Source: Tridacna crocea
Taxonomy: Eukaryota; Mollusca; Bivalvia; Cardiida; Cardiidae
Length of the DNA: 64,000 nt
Reading direction: 5' to 3'
NCBI GenBank assembly: GCA_943736015.1
Contig: OX031062.1
Span: 56,470,962 to 56,534,961, forward strand
Positions 32,239 to 44,366 of this stretch are shown piece after piece. Position 1 is the stretch's first letter; each line of letters begins with the position of its first letter. The notes under the pieces were generated by a model. That model did no database searches and was not told where the DNA came from. It saw only the letters and a program-made list of their open reading frames with translations. A program made the position numbers and the translations under genes.

Positions 32239-32384
32239 TCGACGTTATAGTTTAGTATCAGATTTAGAACATGAACATCTGCACCATCTGCACTGATCAG
32301 GCCAAGGCGGAGGAAAAAAGTAAATGAATTAACTGTTTACAAAACAATCCCATTTTTTTCATGGCTCTGAAGACAAATAGAAAT

Positions 32385-32500
32385 ATTTTTGAAAAAGGAG
32401 AAATTGCTGGCAATCAGCATTTTCTCCTTTCCACGCAGTATTTTCTATCATCTTCCAAGACAAAGCCAAACATCTGAGCCACAATTCCGTTGTCGTATGG
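32385..32500 (-). repeat. Family A MITE fragment
   Basis: Retains the palindrome (GAGAAATTGCTGGC / CAGCATTTTCTCC) and part of the long arm. Confidence 0.5.
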
Positions 32501-32754
32501 GTATCGCCTATAGTAAAGACAAGATTAAAATTTGGTTCTTTGATAAATCTTGCTAGCAAGAGTTTAACTAATATACCAGTAATTTGAATAGACTTAAACC
32601 TACTTGCAAACTTTCGTGTCATGTGTATACTGGTCCATAGATTCCGTCGATATAATGGAAATATCGGTGTTCAGACGATTAAAACAACTGCGCAGCCCAA
32701 ACCGAGCGTAGCCATTTCCCATACATGATTTCATGTAAGATGTTCCTTTGAAAA

Positions 32755-32905
32755 AAAGATATAGAGGATATTTTTTTTTTCGGTGAAAGATCAAAATTAT
32801 TTCATCGATTGAACATCATCGGTAATATTTTAACGAGTGGCGCAGCCAAGAGAGAAAATATAACCGATGGTTTCACGACATGAAATAAAATTCGATCTTT
32901 GTTAC
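32755..32905 (+). repeat. Family D, 3' part
   Basis: TTCGGTGAAAGATCAAAATT, TTGAACATCATCGGTAATAT, then the inverse ATGAAATAAAATTCGATCTT. Only the palindromic last third of the family is present. Confidence 0.65.
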
Positions 32906-33414
32906 GAAACGAAACAAAGAAACAAAATTTAACAAATTAATTTAAACTTTATATATTATTATGCTGATACAAATACACATGTAAAATAAAGGAAATGATA
33001 CATGCTATAACAAGTTCCAAAGGTTGATAGGTAGGATTGGAAAACAAGCTATGAATAACTTATATTAATTCCTCTCCTAAAGATGTTTTCATACTTATTA
33101 AAAATACCACATATTGAAATGCCATAGCTTTAGAGTAAAGAAAGTAGATATAATGCCGAAAATAAAGACAAAAAAATACAGAATGAACAAATTCAACCAG
33201 AATTAAAACCTACATTTTTAACTACATGTACATTCACTTTGATTGATATCATCTGAAAAAAGTCAACATGATAATGAAGACATTTTTTTCTTGTTCTTTT
33301 ATATGACCTTGCATTATTTGCGTCGTTATTATCTCTTATCCTGCTATGTAACTAAAAGTAAATTTTCAATTCGGTATTAATAACCCAAATATTGCTGCTT
33401 CAATGTTATGTTTG

Positions 33415-33545
33415 GGGGATTAATACCTCCTTATCGGACAATGTAGATCAAAGATCAGACTGCACGTTCTGTGCAGTCTGATCTTGATCTACACTGTCCG
33501 CAAAAGGTCAGCCAGTCGCGCTTAGCAGCCGATAGTAAAAACCTG
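33415..33545 (+). repeat. Palindromic family F copy
   Basis: TCGGACAATGTAGATCAAAG, CAGACTGCACGTTCTGTGCAGTCTG in two halves, then GATCTACACTGTCCGCAAAA and a GTCGCGCTTAGCAGCC end. Clean core palindrome. Confidence 0.75.
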
Positions 33546-33587
33546 AGTGATGATACTTCAAACCTATATCCATTGGAGTAAAGTACC

Positions 33588-33708
33588 TCTAATCCGACAG
33601 TATGGATCAAAGATCAGACTGCAAAGTATATGCAGACTGATCTCGGATCCACAATGATTGGTCCGCAAAAAATCAATGAGTCGAGCTTAGCGGCCTTAGG
33701 TTGAAATA
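33588..33708 (+). repeat. Palindromic family F copy
   Basis: Second copy within 200 bp in the same orientation: CCGACAGTATGGATCAAAG, core CAGACTGCA..TGCAGACTG, end GAGCTTAGCGGCC. Confidence 0.7.
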
Positions 33709-34214
33709 AAGCAAAATCTTGTACCTTTTATGTTTTAGTAAGACCTCTTTTACTACAAGTCAAGGGGTTTGTCCAAGACTATTGTAAGTACATAATATAC
33801 AGTGTACATGTATATGCATTTACAATAGCCATGCACTTACTCATCGAGATGACGAAGCCCGTTTAGATAATTATTAAATGGGTAGGATAATCGATTTTCT
33901 GTCCTGCTTATAGTTTGCCTGTTCACACGACAATGATCAGGGCCTATATTCATCAACTATTCTTGAGAACATTCATAGTCTTAATCTTCAAGGTTTTCTA
34001 AATTTGTAAGTAGCATATTTTCTTATATATTTTCTTATTTCTATGCCAATCTATGCCCCGATTTCAGGGCAAGTAGTACAGCTTTGATATTCGAGTACGG
34101 ACTGCTGATAACCTGCATGACTAATACGGAGAAAAATTCTGGTCAGTTGTGCTTATGAATTAGACAAAGCCTGAACATATATCAATTATACGGTATTCAA
34201 TAATATTATACGGT

Positions 34215-35090
34215 ATTCAATAATACACGTGTATTATTGCATAAAATGTGCCTTTTCGGGCCATTATAAGCATGTATTAATGGGTGAAAATCGGGCGTTA
34301 ACGGGAGAAAACGTGTATTAGTCAGTAAATTCATGCGCCATTAACACCCAGCTTTGTACAATCAATATCCTCGATTCGGGCCTACCTTGTAAACAACGTT
34401 GTCCTTGACTCCGACCATCAAACTGTAGGAATTTGTACCATGTTTGATCCTTTTCATGGCATGTCTTTGAAGATGTTAGTACACCACAAACAAAATGTTG
34501 CACAGGATCTCAGTTTAATCGAGATCTGAACAAAACTTCACCGGTGAAATGTACTCTGAACCAGCTACATGTACATCCCACCCACTTTTTAACGTGATCG
34601 GTCTGCCTCTCTTGATGTCGATCGAACCCACTGTCGTCTTTCAGTTACAGAAATTCATATCCACTCATTCATCCTAGTTGTAATCGTCCAAACGTGTGCA
34701 AGTTTATTCCATATAAGTCCACTTTGTATTAAAATCAATAGAAATGTATTTACACCGAGAGAAGCAAAACTGGCATACAGGACTAACGGCCCTTCACTGC
34801 TCGTAACAAAAACTTCTTCGCCAACTTCCGGTTTTGACCCATTTACGTACAGTACATTTGGAGTTCACCTATTTGCATTTCTATGGAAATATTTTTGCTA
34901 TCTTTGCAAATTATTGTTAAAATACCTTTACTTTATGCAATGATGGCATTAATTTACGTTTTTTGCGGTCGTTAACATTCGCAGAGGCCCTCAAAATCTT
35001 AAATAGCCTCGTGCTTTGCACTCAGGCGTTAAAGCATTTTTCGGGCCTCTGCGAAAGTTAACGACTTCAAAAACGTGGATTAACCCTATA
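34215..35090 (+). repeat. Family G element, copy 1 (~870 bp)
   Basis: Matches 42237-43100 almost throughout: TATAAGCATGTATTAA, TCGGGCCTACCTTGTAAACA, TTCATGGCATGTCTTTGA, TTAATCGAGATCTGAACAAA, ACTAACGGCCCTTCACTGCT. The right end is a large hairpin: GCGGTCGTTAACATTCGC.. against GCGAAAGTTAACGAC, with AGGCCC / GGGCCT. No coding frame; type unknown. Confidence 0.8.
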
Positions 35091-35105
35091 ATCAGTTATC
35101 TGCTT

Positions 35106-35124
35106 TATTATTATTATTATTATT
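35106..35124 (+). repeat. (ATT)n microsatellite
   Basis: Six ATT units. Confidence 0.75.
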
Positions 35125-35414
35125 CATAAATGATTTTGTTATTTTTCTTTACAGTTATAATGGATAGTTATTCGGTCTCATTTTTGTCATAGAGTCGCTC
35201 GAGCTTGCGACAACTCGCAGTCTGATATTGGATCTACGATGTCCATTAAAGATAAAAAAAAAAAAAAAAAAAATGAAATAAAACTTGGATTTTTTATTGT
35301 TGACTTGAAAGTTTCATTTGAATGTATATAGCAGTATAAGGGTTTAGACATTCTTACAAACATGAAAGTTCGCAACAAAAAAATCAAATCAATAAATGCA
35401 TAGCTGAAATACAA

Positions 35415-35505
35415 ACTGCATCTGGCGGGATTCGAACCAATTACGGACAACATCCTCGTTTTCGAGGTTTGAAAGACAATTTACCATAACCACTGAGACA
35501 AAGAG
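35415..35505 (-). repeat. tRNA-derived SINE head
   Basis: On the minus strand GTCTCAGTGGTTATGG (A box) and GGTTCGAATCCCGCC (B box) are about 50 bp apart, with a CCTCG/CGAGG stem between. A tRNA-like promoter for RNA polymerase III; no paired acceptor stem, so a SINE rather than a tRNA gene. Confidence 0.5.
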
Positions 35506-35737
35506 ATATCTCAATAATGATGTTGTTAGGCATTGTATTTAAAGCGGGACGAAGCTAAGCATGAAAGAGTGGTCTCCCGTAACAACACTTATGTTACTTT
35601 CAAAGGAAATTTCTTACTTGTTTTGCACATTTCTAGCATAGTTGAAACGACTATTTCGCTCTGGAGTAGTTCTAACTCTGTACAGCCGCCTGTCCTCGCA
35701 TCAGTTATGCACTGTCTACAGATTAAATAAATGGATA

Positions 35738-35965
35738 TTAACCCTTTAGCACATAATGCCGACTTCTAATGACCCTGGAAAAGAAGTCTTTTTGAAAAAA
35801 AATGTGAGAAAAGGAGAAAATGCTGATAACCAGCATTGTCTCCTTTTCCCACAATGTTCCATCCTATTAAAGGAAGTTTGTACCATTTAGACACACTTAA
35901 AAAGTCATTTACAAATGCTTTCAGTTTGGAATAGACTAAAGTTTTGTCGTCTGGTAAAGGGTTAA
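35738..35965 (-). mobile_element. Family A TTAA MITE
   Basis: Full copy in reverse orientation with TTAA at both ends; the central palindrome reads GGAGAAAATGCTGATAACC.. with a single mismatch in CATTGTCTCC. Confidence 0.8.
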
Positions 35966-36176
35966 TAAAAGAAATATACAATGAAGAGTTAAAATGTTGA
36001 CATTGTAAACAGAGAGTTTGCGATTTTAAAATCATTTGCTGCAATGGAAAAATTTTGACAGTATGTGAAAAAAAAATCTATAGGCATTTATATAGGTCTC
36101 ATACAATCGTCAGGAAAGGCCTGGGAAACGACCGTATTTACAAGAACCCAATTTATGTGTGGAAAGACATCAATAA

Positions 36177-36409
36177 TTTACCCATTACCACACAATCCCT
36201 ACTTTTGACGACCCTGAGAAAGAAGCCTTTTGAAAACATTGTGGGACAAGGAGAAAATGCTGGCAACCAGCATTTTCTCCTTTTCCCTCAATGTTTTCTA
36301 CTCTTCAAAAAACAAATTTCAAATTTTCAGAGACATTTATTTTGTCGTCAGCAAATGCTTTCTATCAAGTTGGACAAGGCTAAAATATTGTCGTTTGGTT
36401 AAAGGTTAA
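36177..36409 (-). mobile_element. Family A TTAA MITE
   Basis: Reverse orientation. The left target reads TTTA instead of TTAA (one change) and the right end has GTTTGGTTAAAGGTTAA. Confidence 0.78.
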
Positions 36410-36702
36410 ACGCTAAATATCAATCAAATAGTAGCTTGAACTACCCATGAAAATATGAAAATATTGTAGGAAAAAGAAAGCACTTACTGAAGTTTATTGG
36501 TCATATAAGCCGTGCAGTAGTGTCCTTTGACAGAATTAAACAGATTAAGGTCATAGGGGTTTTTCGTAATAGAAGCCGAAAAGAACACCGCGTTTCCCAG
36601 GCAACTATAAAGAAGATTGGAATCACAGCTCCAACAAACTGGAATACATAAACAAATAATTCTCATAGCAAAATTCTGTGTGATGCTTTGTGATTACAAA
36701 AA

Positions 36703-37135
36703 AGGAATGAAGAGAATTTTATTTTTTTCATGGAGGTACGAAAAAAAAACCAATCACACTGTCACACTGCGAAGCGGTTTCATACAAAAGTGTGAGTAGG
36801 GTTTTTTTCATACCTCCATGAAAAAAATACAATTCTCTTCATTTCTTAATAATTTAATATTACAGACAACATACCCCGCCAGAAATAACTCAAATTGCAT
36901 TCATTTTCTTTAGTTTTCAATCTAACGTTGGAGTTTCATAAGGCCCTTCCACTCATATTTTTATGGCGCAAGAATACAATAGGGAAGCATTTTTCAGATC
37001 CCCAATACGGAAAATTAACCAATAGAGCAAAAGTAAATGGACAAAGGAGAGTGTAGGACCCGCAAAAGTAACTTTCAGTAAAAGTAATTTCGGCACAAGG
37101 TGATTTTTTTTTCATGTAGCTATGAAGGCCATGTT
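36703..37135 (+). repeat. Dispersed family E, copy 2
   Basis: Parallel to 3013-3440 block by block, including the opening hairpin and GTGTAGGACCCGCAAAAGTA. It starts at the same GGAATGAAGAGAATTTTAT. Confidence 0.8.
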
Positions 37136-37203
37136 GCAGGGATTATTGTAGTTAACTAGTTCATGTCGCCAAGACAGAGCTTTACTGAAGAAAGACTCGT
37201 GGG

Positions 37204-37425
37204 TTAATCTTTTTACCAAACAATCCCGTGTTTAGCTACCAAAAAGAAAAAAAAATTGAAAACGTTGTGGGGAAAAAAAGAGAAAATGCTATTAATCAGT
37301 ATTTCTTCTTTTCCAAATATGTTTTCTAGCCTTTTGAAAACAAACTCCATCGTTTAGCCATGTGTAGTTTGTCCAAATGCTTTGATCTTGGACAAATGTA
37401 GAATTCTTTTATCTGTACCAATGAA
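37204..37425 (-). repeat. Degenerate family A MITE
   Basis: TTAATCTTTTTACCAAACAATCCC start, weakened palindrome (GAGAAAATGCTATTAATCAG), right end lost. Confidence 0.55.
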
Positions 37426-37747
37426 ATCTTGCCAATATATTAGCCAATGAATACAATTCTACAATTTCAACTAATCCTTCATTCCAACATGAGCTAGCTG
37501 GTTGACTGACACATTTTGTCTCAGAATCTAGAAAAAGAAAAATGTAACAGAACTATTGTTGTCAAATACTGTCATAAGATATGTAATGCCCTGTGTATCA
37601 ATCTAGATAGGTATCCACATTGCATTGCCATATGCACAGCTTCTGGAACAGTTTTTTTATTGCCTCGAATTAACTTTCTGCTAAATAACTGTAGTGGAAC
37701 TTTCAAGCCAATACAAACAATATGAATTTAGTCTCGTTCATTTTGTT

Positions 37748-37954
37748 TTAACTCTTTACCACACGAGAAAATTTTAGACTGGTCCAAATTGAAAGCATTT
37801 GCAGACGACAAAATAAAGGTGACTGAAAAATTGAAATTTGTTCTGGGAAGGGTAGAAAACACTGGTTACCAGCATTTTCTCCTTTTTCCACAGTGTTTTC
37901 AAAAGGCTTCTTTCTCAGGGGCGTCAAAAGTAGGGATTGTGTGGTAATGGGTTG
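37748..37954 (+). mobile_element. Family A TTAA MITE, palindrome shortened
   Basis: Forward copy. The left half of the central palindrome is lost (GGTAGAAAACACTGGTTACC), giving about 207 bp; the right target reads TTGA. Confidence 0.75.
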
Positions 37955-37969
37955 AAGAAAGTACATGTA

Positions 37970-38055
37970 TCTCATTGCCGTTCTGTGCAGTCTGACCTTG
38001 GATCTACACTGTCCGCAAAAGGTCAGTGAGTCGAGTATAGCAGCCACAGTGTTAA
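37970..38055 (+). repeat. Family F, right half
   Basis: GTTCTGTGCAGTCTGACCTT, GATCTACACTGTCCGCAAAA, GAGTCGAGTATAGCAGCC. Confidence 0.6.
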
Positions 38056-38474
38056 AATTTCTTGTAAAACACTAATGAATACCACGATATATGTGTCATG
38101 TTCTGGCAAAAGTGTGGGGGGGGGAGCGTTTTATTGCATCCCCATGACGCATGATACCAGGCAAGTTATCACATAATTATGGTTGTATTAAATTCATTTT
38201 ATGAAAAACCTTCTGAATAATGGGGTAAGCTTTATTTGCGGGGCGGGGTGTGTGTTGGGAGAGGGGGTGGAGGAGTTGTATCTATCTATTTCAAGGTTAG
38301 TAATTTACTGATAAAGCTAATAATGTCTAAACAATTTTAAAATCTCTGTGTTTTCGCTTTCGCTTTCGGATTGCTTTCTTTTCTTTTTTACTAATGATTT
38401 CGCTTATTTAGCACTATCAGAGTTCAAAACATAGTTTTCACAAAAGATACGAGTCCAGCTTAGAGAAAGTCATA

Positions 38475-39412
38475 TTTGCAAGCCAAGGGTGACGATCCAC
38501 GACGCTACTCTGCCCTTGGCGGATCGAGCTTGATTTTGACATTCCACTGATACGCATTTTCATTGGTTGCAGCTAGCTCTAACTGCACCATATCGAATCG
38601 CTCGTAGCATTTCATCTTTGATAAAAATAGATCAAGGTCGCGATCTTTCGGATAAAAATAGGAGGTAAGCACGAATACCTTTGTGGATGTGTGCAGGATC
38701 TGTAACGATTTATTACCGAAAAAACACAGACGAACAATATTTACAGAAACTTCCATATTTCAGTGTGATCTATTAGAGATTTTAGGCTATATCCCAGCAC
38801 CTGACCATGGAATGTCGAAGTACGTTTGTGGTTATTGCTTCATGTTGAATTATTGTATTCGTAAGCGGTTTGTAAAACAATATTCCCCTTGGCTTTAAGA
38901 AATATGATGTAAAGGGGTATAATAACCAGCATAAAATAGGGGGCATATCGCGGGAATATCGAAATCAGGCTCGATCCACCAAGGTAAGATCTTATAAGTG
39001 ATCATAACCTTGCCTCCATCTTCGCGAGCCAAGTTTACGATCACTACGTGGATCTTACCTGATTGAGCCCGATTTCGAGATTCCTGCGATGCGCCCTCTA
39101 TTGGATGCTGGTTATCACCCCCCTTCACATCATATTTCTAACACCAAATGAAAAATCGTTTTACAAACCGCTAACGAATACACATGAAGCGATAAGCAGA
39201 CATCCACGTGGGTTTCCATGTTTTACCTTCTAATCGAAAGGTAGAGACCTTGTTCTATTTTTATCAAAGATGAAATGCTACGAGTGATTTCATTCGTTGC
39301 AGCTAGAGCTGGCTGCATCCAATGAAAAAGCGTATCGGGTGAACGTAAAAATCAAGCTCGATCCGTCAAGGGTAGAGTAGCCTAGTGAATCGTCGGCCTT
39401 GGCTTGCGAAGA
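38475..39412. repeat. ~940-bp foldback (giant palindrome)
   Basis: The left arm read inverted matches the right arm throughout: GCAAGCCAAGG / CCTTGGCTTGC at the outside; AGATGAAATGCTACGA and its inverse; AACCAGCAT..GGGGGCAT / GCGCCCTC..ATGCTGGTT near the middle; CTCGATCCACCAAGGTAAGA at the centre. The left arm holds about 100-150 bp absent from the right. No transposase frame; likely a foldback-type element. Confidence 0.8.
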
Positions 39413-39671
39413 TGCCTTGCCTCGAGAAGATGAAAGACGGTTTATACATCTACAAAAAATGTTGACACATGTCAGAGCCTGTGCAGTCGAACCCTGACTT
39501 GAATCAAAACTTTTTCCTTTGGTTAATTCTATTAGTGTTCTTTGACCAGCGTGCTTTAGGATTCAAACATTGATCAGACAATATAGGATTAATGGATGCA
39601 TAATAATTTGATGAATTGCATGGTAAAATGCATCACGAAAATGCAATAACCCCCTTTTGCCAGGGAATGGC

Positions 39672-39900
39672 TTAACTCTTTCCCAAACGACAAATTTTTG
39701 GACTAGACCAAATTGAAAGCATTTGCAGACGACAATTCAACTCTTGCTAAAAAGATGATTTCTGTCTATGATAGGGTAGAAAACATTGTGGGAAAAGGAG
39801 AAAATGCTGGTTACCAGCATTTTCTCCTTTTCCCACAATGTTTTCAAAAGGCTACTATTTCAGACCCGTAAAAACCAGGGATTGTTTGGGAAAGGGTTAA
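39672..39900 (+). mobile_element. Family A TTAA MITE
   Basis: Forward, full length, with TTAA both sides. The palindrome GAGAAAATGCTGGTTACC / CCAGCATTTTCTC is nearly perfect over about 65 bp. Confidence 0.85.
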
Positions 39901-40103
39901 TAGTTTTTACTTACGGCCGACTAGAAGGTACAGCGTCAAGAATGGGAGTACAACTTTTGGAGAGTTCATCCTGTCCGGGACAAAAAAGAAAACAAAAATA
40001 CTTATGTTATACATAAGTATGTGAACCATCACGCGAAAAGGGATAATCTGGAAATTCTGTACATTATTTAGATGAGAACAGATCAATGATGGTGCACGTC
40101 AAT

Positions 40104-40484
40104 TTAAGGTAAGACCCGTATAATGCACTTCCGGTGAACATTTGGCAAAATTTCTAATTGGTTGTTAAATAAGGATAAATAAGGATTTATGCAGAAATAA
40201 TATTTTTGCACATTTCTAACGGATCAGAAATTCCGTTTATGTCTATCTTAAAACTATTTTTTGATACTTTTGTTTGTTTTCTAAAAGGGGAGGTAATTAT
40301 CATGTCTTTTTCAATTGAGAATATAGCGGTTTTAGATTTATAAATGGTAATTCAAAGAAGGAAAAAATGGAAAAAATGAAAAGGTGAAAGTAGTTCAATT
40401 ATACTCATTTTTAATTAGAGCTAATTTAGCATGATGATATTTTAGTGGAAATAGCTGTTTTCCATTACACAGGTCTTACCTTAA
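40104..40484. mobile_element. Family C TTAA MITE
   Basis: TTAA at both ends and terminal inverted repeats GGTAAGACCCGTATAATG / CATTACACAGGTCTTACC. The interior is AT-rich and unlike families A and B. 381 bp, non-coding. Confidence 0.7.
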
Positions 40485-40734
40485 GTTGGTAGTTATAGAA
40501 TGACCACTTCTCAAACAGAGATTATCATACAAGAGCAGATTGTCGACCTTTGTCAGACTGTGCAATTCACAAAGTCTGACCAGGGTCAACGCTTTTCGCA
40601 GTTTCTTTATGGTTCCTTTTTGCGTCACATTTCGTTTGCCTAATCTGACCTTTTACTAATCGACACAAATCTAGACTCTGCCAAACTGACAGCATTTGAG
40701 GACGACAAATTAATACTTATCCTGCTTAAACAAG

Positions 40735-40963
40735 TTAACCCATTACCACACAATCTCTACTTTTGACGCCCCTGTGAAAGAAGCCTTTAGAAAACACTGT
40801 AGGAAAAGGAGAAAATGCTGGTAACCAGCATTTTCTCCTTTTCCTACAGTGTTTTCTACCCTTCCCAGAACAAAATTCAATTTTTCAGTCACCTTTATTT
40901 TGTCGTCTGCAAATGCTTTCAATTTGAACCAGTCTATAATTTTGTAGTGTGGTAAAGAGTTAA
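40735..40963 (-). mobile_element. Family A TTAA MITE
   Basis: Reverse orientation, full length. The palindrome has TGTAGGAAAAGG / CCTTTTCCTACA, where both arms carry the same compensated change from the usual GTGGG. Confidence 0.85.
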
Positions 40964-41029
40964 ATGAAACTTTCAAGCCGATAGCAAAAGCCGAATAACC
41001 CTGCTTCAAAATTATCTTTTTAGAAATAA

Positions 41030-41152
41030 AAATCTCCTTATCGGACAATGTAGATCCAATTTAGGATCAGACTGCACGTTTTGTGCAGACTTATCTTGAT
41101 CTAAAATGCTTGGAAAAGATCAGTGAGTCGCTTATACGGGCCTTAAGGTTAA
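41030..41152 (+). repeat. Palindromic family F copy
   Basis: ATCGGACAATGTAGATCC, core CAGACTGCACGTTTTGTGCAG, end GTGAGTCGCTTATACGGGCC. Confidence 0.7.
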
Positions 41153-41189
41153 ATGTAGCCCAAAGGATCCTTTCTGCCTTTGAAATGGT

Positions 41190-41315
41190 AGCGTGAAAGA
41201 CTTGTGGAAAAATGAGGGAATGCTGGGTACCAGCATTTTCTCATTTTCCCACAATATTTTCTGAAGCTTTCTTCGTGAGGAACATTGAAACACGGGACTG
41301 TTTACAAAATGTTAA
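41190..41315 (+). repeat. Family A MITE fragment
   Basis: Palindrome AATGCTGGGTACCAGCATTT and right arm to TTTACAAAATGTTAA. Confidence 0.55.
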
Positions 41316-41819
41316 AGAATTTGACCCTGTAAGTAGAGTTTAAGAGTACTAGATTTAAGATAAGTGATACAAAAACCTTCCATGTAGTCTGGCCCTTGAT
41401 AGACACATTGCATTATTTGTCTGCAGATGTTTTGATTTTAGACGAGTAAAAAATGGTATAGATCTAGTACTGTGTAATTTTATTTGTTTGAAAAGTAAAT
41501 CCGAAAAAAAAAAAACTTAAAGAAAAAAAAATCAAAACTTTTTTAATGGGGATTAAGCCGACTTACTTGTTCTCGTGAGAAAAATATGCTTTTTCTCTCT
41601 AGTTTCAGCTTTCCACCTTACAGCAGAAGTCGATCCAACGGAGAGTCAGTTGGTAATGCATGGTAAATGTTTTGAGCCATTTAGACTTACCAAATGGAGT
41701 TTCGTAATGGCAGATGTTCTTGCCATTACGGTAGAATGACACATATCACTGTAAGTGCAGGCTTTTAACTTTTCGCTATGGAACGCGATTTTATGGCATT
41801 GTCCACATTAAATCTCTGG

Positions 41820-41972
41820 AAATATGAAAATTGTCTTTACAGAGGTAGTAAACATTGCTGAAAAACGAGAAAAATACTGATTACCAGCATTTTTTCCTTT
41901 TCCTACAATATTTTCGAAAGCCTCCTTCCTCAGGGTTGATAAAAGTCTTGATTGTGTAGTGAAGGGCTCAAT
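41820..41972 (+). repeat. Family A MITE fragment
   Basis: Palindrome with GAAAAATACTG..CAGCATTTTTTCC and right arm CTTCCTCAGGGTTGATAAAAG; left arm missing. Confidence 0.55.
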
Positions 41973-42236
41973 GTTGAAATGGTTTTTCTTACGGAACTGC
42001 ATTATCAGCATTCCCTTCTTTTCTCACAACGTTTACAACCATTTCATCGCAGAGATAGATCTCATTATTTCAGCCATTTCAATTTGGATAAGTAGAAAAT
42101 GTTGTCATTTGGCGAAGAGTCTATTTACATAGCTGAATTTTAAACTAATGATCAATCTGATTAAAACTACTGTGCCATCTTCATAATTGATAGTGCTCAT
42201 GTCCACGCCAATCTAACAGGTCCTTGAGTGCTATAT

Positions 42237-43100
42237 ATCGTAAATCGTTGCATAAAAAGTGCCTTTCCGGGCCGTTATAAGCATGTATTAACGGGTAAAA
42301 ACGGGCCTTAACGGGAGAAAACGTAGGTAGTAATCGGTAAATTCACGCGCCGTTAACGCCCGGCTTTGTACTATCAATATCCTTGATTCGGGCCTACCTT
42401 GTAAACAACGTTTGTCCTTGACAGATTTTCCCTAGAATCCGACCATCAAACTGTAGGAATTTGTATCATATTAGATCCTTTTCATGGCATGTCTTTGATA
42501 ATAGTACAAACAAAATTTTGCACAGGGTCTCAGTTTAATCGAGATCTGAACAAAACTTCACCCGTGAAATGTACTCTAAACCAGCTACATTCAACCCACT
42601 TTTCAACGTGATCGGTCCGCATCGCTTGATCTAGATCGAACCCACTGTCGTCTTTCAGTCACAGAAAGTCATATCCACTCATTCATCCTAGTTGTCATCG
42701 TCCAAACGTGTGCAAGTTTATTTCACATAAGTCCAGTTTGTATTCAAAATCAATAGAAGTGTATTTACACCGAAAGAACCAAAACTGGCATACAGAACTA
42801 ACGGCCCTTCACTGCTCGTAACAAAAACTTCTTCGCCGACTTCCGGTTTTGACCCACTTACCTACACTACATTTGAAGTTCGCTTATTTGCATTTATACG
42901 GAAATATTATTGCTATCATTGCAAATTATTGTCAAAATACCTTTACTTTATGCAATGATAGCATTAATTCACGTTTTTTCCGGTCGTTAAAATTCGCCGA
43001 GGACCTCAAAATACTTAAACACCCTCGATCTTCGCACTCGGGCGTTAAAGCATTTTTCGGGCCTCTGCGAATGTTAACGACCTCAAAAACCTGCATTAAT
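42237..43100 (+). repeat. Family G element, copy 2
   Basis: Direct copy of 34215-35090 about 8 kb away, including the terminal hairpin. Differences are scattered substitutions and small indels. Confidence 0.8.
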
Positions 43101-43457
43101 CATATTATAGTACTGAAAACCATTTTTGAAGACCTGTAAAGTTAGCAATCTCGATGGCTAATATTCGTTTTAAAAACAGAATAAAGCGAGGTAATTTCGT
43201 TCATTTACACATTTACAATATCATTTTTATATCTAAAAGCTTTTCGGTATATAACATGCATTTCAAACGCTATTTCGGTACGGTATCCCTGAAAGAAAAA
43301 CAGTAGTGATATAGATATATGCTGTGTGTTTTTTAACTTATTTCCTCTCTTTGTTTCATAAAAAAAAGATATTGAAAATAAAAAAGAGCTCCTAATGCCA
43401 CACAAATTAAACTTTGATGCTGCTGGGCTACGTTAAGAGGATTTTAAAAGTAGTTGT

Positions 43458-43686
43458 TTAACTCATTGCCAAAAGACAAAATTTGAGGTTTGTCAAAATC
43501 GAAAGCATTTGCAGACGACATTATAAAAGTGACTGAAAATTTGAAATTTTTTTTGTGAAGGGTAGAAAACGTTGTGGAAAAAGGAGAAAATGCTGGTTAC
43601 CAGCATTTTCTCCTTTTCCCACAATGTTTTTCAAAGGCTTCTTTCTCAGGGTCGTCAAAGATAGGGATTGTGTGGTAATGTGTTAA
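43458..43686 (+). mobile_element. Family A TTAA MITE
   Basis: Forward, full length, TTAA both sides, strong palindrome around 43600. Confidence 0.83.
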
Positions 43687-44064
43687 ATGACACGTTTTGA
43701 AACAGTTCCATAACCCATGCCTCGATAACATTTTGTTTCAATATTTTTCGAACATTTACGGGCTTTAATAAATCGTCATGATAAAAAACAAAACAAATCA
43801 ATTCCGCAAGCTTGAAAGAAAAGGGATACAGTTGAAAGTTTCGGCTCTCGCCATGTCCCTAGATCTATATGTTTTTTTTTTTTTTTCATTCCAAAAAATT
43901 CTTATAATTATTTTCTTTTCGCTTGGCACTCAATCTTGAAAAATTCAGCCCATTGTAGAGTGATGGGCGACACAAACGTGTTGCGCGGGAAAACTTCCTT
44001 TTCTGTCAGAGCAGCAAGAAAAGCTTAAATTCTTCACCACCAATGTCGCACAGGATAGCATTTG

Positions 44065-44132
44065 CGAATGGCATAGATCATGATCAAACTGCATGAAAGG
44101 TACAGTCTGATCTTGGATCTACACCGTTCACT
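44065..44132 (+). repeat. Family F core
   Basis: GCATAGATCATGATCAAAC, then CAGTCTGATCTTGGATCTACACC; terminal parts absent. Confidence 0.5.
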
Positions 44133-44366
44133 ATCCGATGCAAATTTTCCATGAACCAAGATAGGTTCGATTGAAAAAAAAAAAAATGGAAAATAAAAAA
44201 CTCATACAGAACAGTCGGCTCCGTTTAGTTGGCAGCGAAAGAGTAAAGTTCATGGTCAGGGTTTTGTGAACGAGACAAGATTTTTTCAATGCAAAGAGCT
44301 TTCTAGCTTTACTTTGAAGAAATTATCCTGCCAATATTATTGTCCTCTTTAGAATTCCTAAAATGA

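Noticed and set aside
36055..36402. 115-codon plus-strand frame
   Set aside because: Lies across a family A MITE and reads through its palindrome; similar frames recur in other copies (37748, 40743, 57645, 59605).
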